In this document: positions 36,301 through 46,033 of the stretch, one piece after another | Numbering within the stretch: the stretch's first letter is position 1 | How the letters are laid out: every line of letters begins with the position of its first letter | NCBI GenBank assembly: GCA_963920765.1 | Contig: OY987247.1 | Span: forward strand, 22,788,471 to 22,852,470 | DNA from: Ulota crispa | Taxonomy: Eukaryota > Streptophyta > Bryopsida > Orthotrichales > Orthotrichaceae | Direction of reading: 5' to 3' | Length of the DNA: 64,000 nucleotides | Made by a program: the position numbers and the translations under genes | Notes under the pieces: generated by a model | Seen by the model: only the letters and a program-made list of their open reading frames with translations | The model's database searches: none | What the model was told of the DNA's origin: nothing

Positions 36301-36354
36301 CAAAATATGCAGCCAATTTTTGCGTGCTTCACCTTCTAATAAGTGTTGATCTTC

Positions 36355-36925
36355 AGCCCTTCTGAACTGCTACAAAAATCATATCTAAACATCAAAGATC
36401 AACAACAAGCAACCTAACTTCAATGATACATATAAGCCCTTCTAAACTCCTCTAAATACCATAAAAGCAACACCAAACTTCAATGTTAAACAACCTTAGC
36501 TTCAACTACAAAAATCAGTCCTTCTAAACACCTTTAAACACCATAAAAGCAACAACAAAGCTCAATGCAAAACAACCTAACTTCTAATATAAAAACCAGC
36601 CCTTCTACACTCCTCTAGAAACCCTATTATCAACATCAAAGATCAATGACAAGCAATTTACCTTCAATGAAGCAAATGGGCTCTTCTAAACACCTTTAAA
36701 CACCATAAAAGCAACCACAAATGTCAATGTTAAACATCCAAACCTCTACTTTAGAAATCAGTCCTTCTAAATGCCTCTAAACACCCTAAAAGTAACAACA
36801 AAGCTCAATGCCAAATAACCTAAGTTCAAGGATGCAAATCAATCCCTTCTAAGCACTCATAGACACCACAAACAAACACCAAAGCTCATTACCAAACAAC
36901 CTAACCTCAATGATGCAATTCAACC
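36355..36925. repeat. 81-bp minisatellite, seven units
   Basis: Units begin 'agYccttctaaac' at 36355, 36435, 36517, 36598, 36678, 36759 and about 36841, a period of 80-82 bp. Each contains 'accataaaagcaacaYcaaa' then 'ctcaatg...aaacaacctaa'. Minisatellites of this kind occur inside large plant transposons, and flanking CAAC/GTTG clusters support a CACTA context. That context is inference. Confidence 0.88.
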
Positions 36926-38418
36926 TCTCTCAAAGGATTTCCAAATACCATAGCTCCTGTGGGCCAAGTGCAAAGTGAGATATGGACTATGCTGCCTTGA
37001 AGAAGTCAAGGTTTGGGCATTTACTAACACAACTGTAATATAACTATAAGCTACCTAAAAAACAACTAAATATTCACTCAAGAACAATTGAAAAACAACT
37101 GTCCCACTAGGATACAACTAACGCCGTCCAGCAATCCTACTACATTTATTGCTTATGTGTTGCATGGCGGCAACAAAAAACGATTGAAATATCACTAAAA
37201 AAACAACTAAAAAACAACTACGTGACTTAAATATAGTTGATGTTGTCTAGCACTTTAGCATTTATTTCTTAGTTACTGCATGGCAACGAGGACTATGACA
37301 TGAACTACATTAAAAAAATAAATTGGTTACAATTTCCCATTTACGACCTGTAATGGCACAAATTTAGAAGCAAGCTCAACAAGTCTTGCATCCTTGAGTA
37401 ATTTGTAAGTATATTCTTTCCTTCTCTATTGTGCTTGTGGTTTGTAATTGCTAGATTGATTGCAAGTTTAGAGATTGAATCTAAATCCTTCATTTGTCAC
37501 AAACAAAAATGAGCATGCAGATTCCACTAAAGGAAAAGTACAAATAGTGGAGGAACCATAGAACAGAGACACACCTATTCAAAATTATGTTGCTATTGTC
37601 CTCGTAAATTTGCAAAGAAATAGGGAAAAAACAATGAAGACAAGTAAGATGTCTCAAATATCCAGAGTTCAAGAACAAATGACTTCTTGAGTTGTATAAC
37701 AGTAATTTTTACTATTGCCATACATTTGTCAATTGTGTAGTAGTTGTATGTTAGTTGTTACGCAAGTAGTTATATTTGATAGGTCATATTGGAGTGAGAT
37801 ATGAGTTGTTTTATAGTCACACTACAATTACACTCCACAAATAAAAGCCAACAACACTCTAAGTCTGAATTGAATACAAATTTAGTAATTGTTGGTTCTT
37901 TCTATATGTAAATAGAGCATGGAAGTCTATGAGTTGCCCATTTTTAATGCGCATAGGGTACGGTTGAAGGACAAAATTAATGCAATGGACTAGAGAAATC
38001 AAAAGAGGATTGCTCTTCCACAAAGAGCACTTCTACTAACCTTGTTGTGTGTGCAATGGAAGGAGGAAGTGCCTATTGAGAACAGTGAAGAAGCAACTAA
38101 GTGATCATGGTAAAGAACTCAAATTTAAGGTTTGGAGGAGATTAGGTGAATGAAACGCCTCCAACAATGATTAGGAAGAACTGTTGCAAAGACATGTTGT
38201 ATTGATGGAGGTCAACATAGAGTGTTCAAGATTCTTTTGGAAACATTGTGTATCAATGCAATAAAATGATATTTTGAGAATTTATTTTGCTTTGTACAAA
38301 TCACAAACCGCAATCATTTTTGAACTTTGAAGTATCAACTTGCATTCCAGATTTAAATAAAGTTTAACTCTTACTTGTTATCATAAATAAATTGACTGCA
38401 GTTGTCAGGTAGTTGTAT
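36926..38418. other. CAAC/GTTG motif clusters between the minisatellite and a miniature element
   Basis: Clusters of 'acaactaaa' words in one orientation lie at about 37020-37240, and 'agttgta/tagttgtt' words in the other orientation at about 37690-37810. No gene. The strand switch suggests two facing subterminal regions or an inversion. Confidence 0.45.
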
Positions 38419-38635
38419 CACTAGTAGAAAACTGCGTTGAAATCCACTAAATTATGTCTAGTTGTTTTTATTGAGTTCCTTGTTTCCAATGCAAAATTCA
38501 GCAGAATAAGGCAAAGTTCTGCAAAATTTTAACGCAAAAACTCGTTCCAACTCAAAAATCCGCATTAGTAATAAGGAACTCAACAAAAACAATTGGAAAT
38601 AATTTTGTGGATTTCAACGCAGTTTTCTACTAATG
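38419..38635. mobile_element. CACTA-type palindromic miniature element (217 bp)
   Basis: It starts CACTAGTAGAAAACTGCG and ends with the complement of CATTAGTAGAAAACTGCG. The inverted repeats extend about 65-70 bp with few mismatches, so nearly the whole element can fold back. A 3-bp target duplication TAT lies at 38416-38418 and 38636-38638. CACTA-type ends with a 3-bp duplication define the superfamily. It has no coding capacity. Confidence 0.88.
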
Positions 38636-39688
38636 TATCTTCAAAAAAAACAGTTGTACATTGAAAATGCAATTGCAGTACAACTAAAGAGTAAACCCCC
38701 AAGAACAACTACAAATTGAGTGAGGTCAAATTCAAACAACTAAGATTCAACTACAACACAACTACCCTATGATAACACATTTACATAACAATCATGAAGG
38801 GTAATAGCAGCACATCTAACAACACGTGAGAGTAAAAAAAATGAGGCAAATGCTTGATTCTTACAAAAGAAACCGTATCTCCAAATCCCATTGGAAGCAA
38901 TCACACAATAGTTGTTTTGTAGTAGCAAATCAGCCGTGTCCTACCCAAAAACAACTAATTTGCAACTTTTTTACAATTGCAATAAATTATCCTATTCACA
39001 CTAACAACTACAGAAGTAATTTCAGTCCCCTAAATCGCCCAAGGCTAGAAAGCGGGTCTTTGGCATTGTGCACTAGCATGGAAAAAATCAAAGAGATGGT
39101 GGTAAAAATAGGTAGAAAATGTGGAGTTGTTTTTCAATTAACTTGCAGTAGTAGAAGTCTAATAAAAACTAATAAGCAACTACAATACAACTTTAAACTC
39201 TAAAATGCATTCACAATAAACCCCAAACATAAATAGTTGAACAAAATTAACTGTCCAAAGCAAAGAAAGGGCAGCTTCAAATGCTAATAGAGCAAAAAAT
39301 AAAGAGCAATATGAAGAACAACTACTTCAGTCACTACAAAGAGAATGGTAACCCACTAGACTGAAGTCTGTCAGATTTTTGTCAAATCCTAGCTAGTTTG
39401 AAGACCTTGTATCAAACATGCCATTGACAGAACTTTGTCCACACGGTTGTCACAACTTTGTTCAGTCGTACACTACAACTCATAAATAAAATGTGTGGGT
39501 CAGGGCCACATGTGGAGCATTTTAACCTGAGGTTAAAAACTTACATCACTTTCACCTTGGCCTTTTAGTGCTTACTAAAGAAAACACTACCTTTACAAAA
39601 TTGTGTAGTTCAATTTTGTGATTACATCTGGCAAGCTAAGGTTGGGCTTTACCTTGTTGCCCTATCAAAATGTGGCATTTAGGATTAA
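38636..39688. other. CAAC motif cluster and unassigned sequence
   Basis: Positions 38640-39350 again contain many 'acaacta/caactaca' words. The rest, to the left TTAA of the next element, is unassigned. A 125-codon open frame at 38826-39203 is low-complexity in this motif context and I do not support it as a gene. Confidence 0.4.
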
Positions 39689-40600
39689 CTCCTAAAGGAC
39701 CATGGCCTTTATTTTGTCAAAAGACACTCAAAACTGCCACTTCTATGGCAAAGAGTAAAAAAGTTTGAAAATCAGTCTTTTTGCATATCTAACCGTAGGA
39801 TCTTGTACTAGACTACTATAAAAATGTGTCATACAAAACTCAAGAACCTTGACCGTACAAGTTGGAAGATATTTGCATTTCAAAAGTAAAAGACAACTTT
39901 TTTTGCACCTTGCTTGACTAGATTATTTAACTTTGAACTTTCTTAACTTAATTATTTTTGCATCATTGAATTTGGCATTCTATTTGGGCTTGGTGGGAAG
40001 TTGAGTTGGTAATCTTGGGAAAAAACAAAAAAAACAAAAAATAATTAATTTTCATTCTTAAAATAAAAATAAGCAAAAAAAGATATGAGATTGAACAAAA
40101 ACTTAAATTGCCAATAACCTTGCAATTGAATTGAAATGCAATGATCCCGATGGCAAGATTGTTCTAGAAAGCAAACTTCACCCTCTCCAACATTATCTTT
40201 TGAAAAAATGTTAAAATTACATTCAAAAATGAAGTTTATAAGTTATTTTTTCAAGAGGATCCTTGAATTGTTTGAGAAACAAGATTGTCCATCACTTTCT
40301 CATAACTAGTACAAATGGAATGAATAAAAGCTTTAGATGTAGACAAAGATATAATCTATGAGAAAAAAAATTCAAGTTTTTATAAGAATTTTCTTTGCTG
40401 CCGGGAGTCCCCAAATTTGTGCTTATTTGGGAATAACTTTTGCTCCCTAGCATCAAATGGAATAAAATTTAGATGCCCATCTAGATCTTTGAATTCCCCA
40501 TCTTCAATAAAAGTTTCAAAAATCATGGAAAGTAGTTTGGCCATAAGTACATGCCCAAAATCCCATTTGTTCGTTGAATAAACAGTTAGTCTTTTAGGGG
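39689..40600. mobile_element. TTAA-type non-autonomous element, copy Y2 (912 bp)
   Basis: It is nearly identical to 14476-15389, with about twenty differences by eye. Ends are TTAA|CTCCTAAAGGAC and GTCTTTTAGGGG|TTAA, so both flanks are TTAA (39685-39688 and 40601-40604). The terminal inverted repeat is about 12 bp with two mismatches. It has no transposase. The intact flanks make this the better reference copy. Confidence 0.82.
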
Positions 40601-41039
40601 TTAATAAACAGTTGAACGAGCTAAGCAACAAAATATAAAGAAATGCTTTTTTGTTTTCAAGGGTGATGACTTGTCCTACTTGGACTTTGAAATCAGCCGT
40701 CCAATCATCAAACATGTGTATGGCTTGCATATTCCTTGAGTCTTCTTTTTAGTTGTTTGGAACTAAAAACCAAATGCTTTGGATCACCATATTAGGTAAA
40801 TTAGGAAAAAAGGTATAATTTGGTACTTTTAGACCTGCTTCAAAAGTTTGAGGTGATCTCCTCAAACTAAGGTCAAGAATATTTTTTTGCACATGCATCC
40901 TCACTTGAGAGGAGGGGTTTGCGAGGGAAAATTGTTTAGTGGCCCAAACTAAATCTTATACCTTCAAATCTAAATTTTAGGCTTTGGAGGGGAAAACAAA
41001 GTGGGACACCCTTTTTTCAAAATTTACCTAGTATGGTGT

Positions 41040-41900
41040 TTTGGGTTGTTGCAAAACACTTGTCTTGCTTTTTGTCCCCTTGCTACACAACGTGTGGTTT
41101 TAGGGGTGTATTTTTTGCTTACTAACTTCTTTTCACGTGAAAATTTAGAAGAAGGTTCACACTAAAGTTATTGACCTATTGTGTTTTTCTGGGTTTTTTT
41201 TAATATCATTCACTAATTTTAAATGGATTTTGATAATATTCTACCATGCTTGTTTTGTGGGTTTTTAGTGCTGCATTGAGGCAAAAAAAAGAAATTTAGT
41301 GCCACAAATTTTGGAAGTTATTCATCATTGAACATTACATGGATTTGCTGAGGGGTTTTGAAAAATGTAAATTATATGCCCTCTACTTTCCCTCAAAGTG
41401 GACATCCATTGGATAGGCTTAAGTGCATGGAAACAAACATTTTTCAAAACCTATTTGCATCAGACCATGCCCCTCACAAGTTATCCAAATGGCTATTTTT
41501 GATATAATTTTTAGACTTTTCTTGTAATTACTAAAATTGAAAAGCTGGCAGCCTTGAATTTTAGCTAATTTCTAGTGCAGAGGCCTATAGAGTACTATTG
41601 TATCGTTACTGGTACTATGTAGTACTACTGACCATTGACATCATCTGAGGATGTGAATTTTTTTTCATCCATTCATTGAATTGCCATTATTGATAATTGG
41701 CCTTCCTAAATGACATGCCAAGTGCCTTGTTCCCAATAGATTTGGGATGGGAGGAACATTCCAGATTTCCACTGCAAGGATATTATGTAGTACTTGTAGT
41801 ACTAGTAGCACTATCCAATGTTACACCCAAAAAGAGGCATTTTGACACAAAACAGTGAAGTGTTTCTAGCAACTACTCATATGCAGTTTTTTTCACAAAG
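41040..41900 (+). repeat. Dispersed repeat, copy 2 (pair with 28840-29600)
   Basis: It is colinear with 28840-29600 over ordered short blocks. It includes extra 'tagtacta' words at about 41590-41830 that also appear in shorter form near 29490. No gene or terminal structure was found. Confidence 0.65.
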
Positions 41901-43164
41901 TATGCAAGATAACCAGTTCATGGATATCAACTAGCTTTGTAGAAAAATACGGTGAGAGAATTTTCAAACTCCGTACATCCTTATATGAACAATATTTAGA
42001 AAACACAAGCAATCCTATGGATGGTGGCTGGTCGGGCACATCCTCCCTCAGAACTCAGATAATGACATACTACAAATCAATATGTATTGTTTGTTGACCA
42101 TTGCATCCCCACTAGATGTAGCGACCAACATATAAATATTGCATTATAAATCGTTAACATATGTCAAACACGGCAACTTCGTCTTGTCCTTCTTGAAGTT
42201 ATTGCTGGAGATTACAAGTCCTTCCAGTGTCCTTCCACCGTAATCTGCTGTTTGTCACTTGCTAATGGATGTTTAATTCAGCTTTCCTCACTTCCTTGGC
42301 CGGCTAGCTTTATGATTGCGCTCACCACACAGGCGTTGTGAAGCTCCGTCTCTATACTGCATACATATGACAAACATTTTAGTGATTCTTTCTTACTACA
42401 GTTCCTATCAAAGCACCAACAATATAACACTTGTACAACATTTTGCTCGTCTAGTCCTCTACAAAATGTTAAATACTACATCACAAAGAACAAACACTTC
42501 TCTTCAGTTTCACAACACTTGCATTAGTATCTGCAATTTCAGCCACTGAGGCTTTTGATCTCAATATACATTGTATGGTAACATGCGATACAATATTCAC
42601 ATAAATTTTCTAGAAAAAAACTATGTAGAAGTATAACACTTGATTTCAAGGGACTGTTGCATTACAACAACAATACATGGCTTTCAAAGTCCAAAATATA
42701 CCTCCTTTAGCTGACGCTGTGTTGTTGTCTGTTCCTGCCCCACACCTTGCAAAACCAACATACCAAACATTACTCCACCATTTCATTTGCATAAATCTCT
42801 CACTCTACACACACATCCTAAACATAAGTCTCCCCATTCACTACAAACATTTCATAAAAACATGCAATACTAGTATATTGCATTTTCAAAATTGGTTTCA
42901 TGTACAAACACTAGATTTTTCAAGATACAATCCTCATCTAAGTTTGGAGCAAGTTCTTTTGAGGTTATGCATTCTTCAACTTCTGTGTCAACTGTAGAGG
43001 ACTGGTTCATTCCACCATTGACCCTTGATGGTCTTTTGTGACCTGATACTACCTCCTCTGAAATTTGTACCGATTACCTTGTAATTCAATGAACAGGTAG
43101 GAAATCTTGACAAGGGACAGTGAGAGCATAATACCAATACATCGGGGAATGGAAACGACTAAAA
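41901..43164. other. Gene-free stretch
   Basis: No gene is supported. It has AC-rich sequence with short open frames and no repeat family that I could pair inside the window. Confidence 0.35.
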
Positions 43165-44313
43165 TTAGTTTTTAGCTCTGCCCAGTTCAGTTTCTAGTGA
43201 TGTTATCTTCTGAAGTAGTTTCATGACAATTGGGTCTTTCACGGCCTCTCTCTCTGCAGCTGTACACACTAGATGTCCTCTTGTTTCTGTACAACCCACC
43301 TGGACTATTGTTAAGGCATTAGCATCTCTTTGCAATTTAACTTGCCAAGTGCCCACATGCTTCTTTGGTTCCTCTTCCAAAATGGAACCATTTGGACATT
43401 TCCATGAGGATCACTCCTACCAAAGACCGAGGTTACATGCCCACTTCTGTACATGATATGCTCAAATGACCTCTTTCTCCAACATATTCCGCCGTATCCC
43501 TTGTCCCTAGATATTTTGGCCTACAATTTGTGAGGGTCCGGAGACCGGCCCAAGTCTGACCTCAATCTATGGCACACTCCAATCTCCACGCCAAGACCCA
43601 TCCTCCAAAAATTTTGTCAGCTAGCATTTACTTTACTGCAATTCTCTGACTTCAAGATTGTAGTTGGACTCTTCAACTCTCTTGCTAGTAAATGCCAAGC
43701 TCGATCAAAAACGTCGTCTGATTTTGGTTCCTTTGCCCTTATTTTCTTCCACAACTCACCACGCCTTCAAGTTACCCCTTGTCCAATGACCTCTCTAATG
43801 AGTTCAAATTTAATAGGGCTGCTATACTTCCATGACTCTTGAATTTTAGCCACAATCTCCATAACAGCATTGATTTGCTGCTACTTGATGAACCCTATGG
43901 ATGGGTCAAGTTTCTTTGATAAAAGCATGAGTTCTTGTTTCCACTCAAATATGCCCATCTTCAACAAGGATTTGGGTGTATGGATCAATATCAAGTGTAT
44001 GCGGAGGTAGACCTAACGCAACTTGTTGTTTTTCTTCTCTTTCTCTAGTTGCTTGAGTATGTCTCCAAATTCAACAACAAACAAAGTCTAGCTAAAAAAT
44101 GTTGTCGTCTTGCATGACAACATCATTGTCAACGTGAACGGCAACCTCTACATGTTGATGTAACTGATGCTCTTCATCTATGTTGCCTCCCCAATCCTAA
44201 AATACCAATGCCAGTCTCAGATTTTGCTCTTCCTTGTCACTAGGCTCTAAAGAGAGCTCATGCAATTCTACCCCACAATGAAACCCCATTCCTTCTTGCA
44301 GAGAATACAAATG
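43165..44313 (-). pseudogene. Decayed coding region of unknown function
   Basis: I do not recognise the protein. Minus-strand reading gives a coherent protein-like sequence in three successive frames: an acidic His/Asp-rich start (about 44313-43990, including 'LGLPPHTLDIDPYTQILVED'); a central Lys/Glu-rich part (about 43990-43395, including 'GELWKKIRAKEPKSDDVFD' and 'WHLLARELK'); and a C-terminal part (43420-43165) with 'EPKKHVGTWQVKLQRDAN' ending 'LQKITSLETELGRAKN'. Several single stops interrupt each part. Sense-like composition over 1.1 kb and a helical C-terminus suggest a former gene, perhaps transposon-borne. A plant En/Spm-type accessory protein is possible but unproven. Confidence 0.4.
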
Positions 44314-44530
44314 TTATACAAAAGACTTGCCAATGACAGGTGTGTATATGGAATTGGTAATGCATGACTTAGTATTGCCTATACTGCAAACATGTTCCAT
44401 GAAAGCGCCAAATACTCAAATTGGAATGTACAAACAGTATTCATTCCTTCTTTGTACTACTTGAGGCATGCAATGAACTACAAAACGGAATAGCATTACT
44501 CACGTTGTTTGTATTTCTTATAGACACTGC

Positions 44531-44870
44531 CTATGGAGAAGTTACACTTTGAATTTCAAAAGCAATGGTGGGGCATCTTGTAAAATTGGCAGGAGCCATT
44601 TGACTATGCACATTACCCTTGACAACACTTGCATCACGGTTTGACCTTTGCTCCACTCTGCATTGAATTTTGTCATCACTAGAAGATGGCGCAGCATTTT
44701 CCCATCCATGGCCTTCTAAATTCTTCTTCAAAGTTTCATTGCACTCCCATGTCAAAGGTGACATCAGCTGTTGAGTATGGACATCCTTCCAAGTATCTTC
44801 AATTTATGTAGAACTTTGGCCTACTCTTTGCAACTCCCTTGTGAATGTAGTTATGAACAATGACGCTTTT
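44531..44870 (-). pseudogene. Upstream part of the same decayed coding region
   Basis: The minus-strand frame reads 'TFTRELQRVGQSST', a stop, then 'IEDTWKDVHTQQLMSPLTW' and continues to a stop at about 44531. Just downstream on the minus strand a GTGAGT splice-donor-like sequence (44503-44498) precedes the next coding block at 44313. This suggests an intron about 180-190 bases long. The link between the two blocks is inference. Confidence 0.35.
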
Positions 44871-45400
44871 AAGTTAATCGTTAACTTCATCTCCTAGCAT
44901 CATCTTCCTTGATTAGTGACGCTCATCATCTATAGTAATTATTAGTCACATTACATACTGACATGCACATACTCTATAATCAACTATGAAGAACTATAAC
45001 TCAATTGATCATTGGGAAGATTTGCGTTGCCAATCTTGCTATGAGGATACATATCACAAAAGTAATCTCCACCGTATCCTTAAACACTTATTATAATATT
45101 CATTATTGTATACCAACAAGTAATACCGCATTGTAGAAAGACATGACCTATACCTTCTATTGCTAAAACTCTCGATCAAGGGGTTCCACCTTACCACCAA
45201 AAAAAAATCCAATTAAAGATAAGTCATGTTACTAAGATTGTTTGAATACATAAACGAGTTACTGGCTTATTTCTTGGCATGACGTAAACAAACTAAGAAT
45301 ATAGTAAGGAGTTTTGAAATTCCCAAACTAGAAAAAGCCTCATTCAAAACAACAAAAACTTCTGTCCAACAACCTCATGATACAATGTTAGGAATTGAAA

Positions 45401-45631
45401 TCATGTACTTTCTACAACAGTTTCAATGAAGTCATTCTGCTTAGGCAGACCCTGCCCATACCTTAGCTCCGATGCAAAGTCGTCGTCATCGTCCTCCTCA
45501 TCATATTCTTGGAATTCTTTGATCATGAGCTTCTTTGATGTTGCAGACCTACTGGTGTTGCCATGACGTATTGGATTACCGTATTCACGAATAGCAGAGA
45601 CAGATGTAACATTCCTTATTGGAGTATTCAC
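45401..45631 (-). CDS. Small acidic open frame (76 codons), unknown
   Basis: It encodes a short protein with a run of Asp/Glu ('EYDEEDDDDDFASELRYG') near its middle and lies upstream of, and on the same strand as, the decayed region at 43165-44870. It could be an exon of that former gene or a chance frame. The hAT element at 45658-46025 sits just upstream and would have split any gene reaching 46274. Confidence 0.25.
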   Translation of the reverse strand: MNTPIRNVTSVSAIREYGNPIRHGNTSRSATSKKLMIKEFQEYDEEDDDDDFASELRYGQGLPKQNDFIETVVEST

Positions 45632-45657
45632 TTCTACTTCTCCGCTTTGGCTGCCAT

Positions 45658-46025
45658 CAAGGTTGTTACATCGAGCGACTTTTGGCTATCAGACGGGAGA
45701 TTCAAGCAATCAAAAAAGATAGGACGGGCGGAGGTGTCTGTCCTCTTGTAGTTTTATGACCATTTTAGGGTTTTTGACCTCAAAATGGAAGAATCAAATT
45801 ATTATTTTTCATTTTATCACATGATATGGCTTTAAATCCACATTTTGACTTCATATTGGCAACAATGAGGATCACTAGCATGTACAAAGTAAGTTTTTTT
45901 TAATGATTATGTACCATTTTTTGAAGTCAATTACAAGTTGACCATATCGGACAAACATGAGTTCAATCAGGCACTTTTGGCAGGCAAATAGGCAGGCATA
46001 TGGGCGGCCCAATGCAACAACCATG
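45658..46025. mobile_element. hAT-type miniature element, copy C (368 bp)
   Basis: It starts CAAGGTTGTTAC and ends GCAACAACCATG. Flanking 8-mers GCTGCCAT (45650-45657) and GTTGCCAT (46026-46033) match at 7 of 8. It has the same orientation and interior as the copy at 35332. Confidence 0.9.
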
Positions 46026-46033
46026 GTTGCCAT

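Noticed and set aside
38826..39203. 125-codon open frame
   Set aside because: It lies in a CAAC/GTTG motif field, with low-complexity composition and no domain or neighbour support.
39334..39350. CACTACAAAGAGAATGG as a second CACTA terminus
   Set aside because: It faces the wrong way for the adjacent motif field, lacks a partner end and matches the AGAAAAA part poorly.
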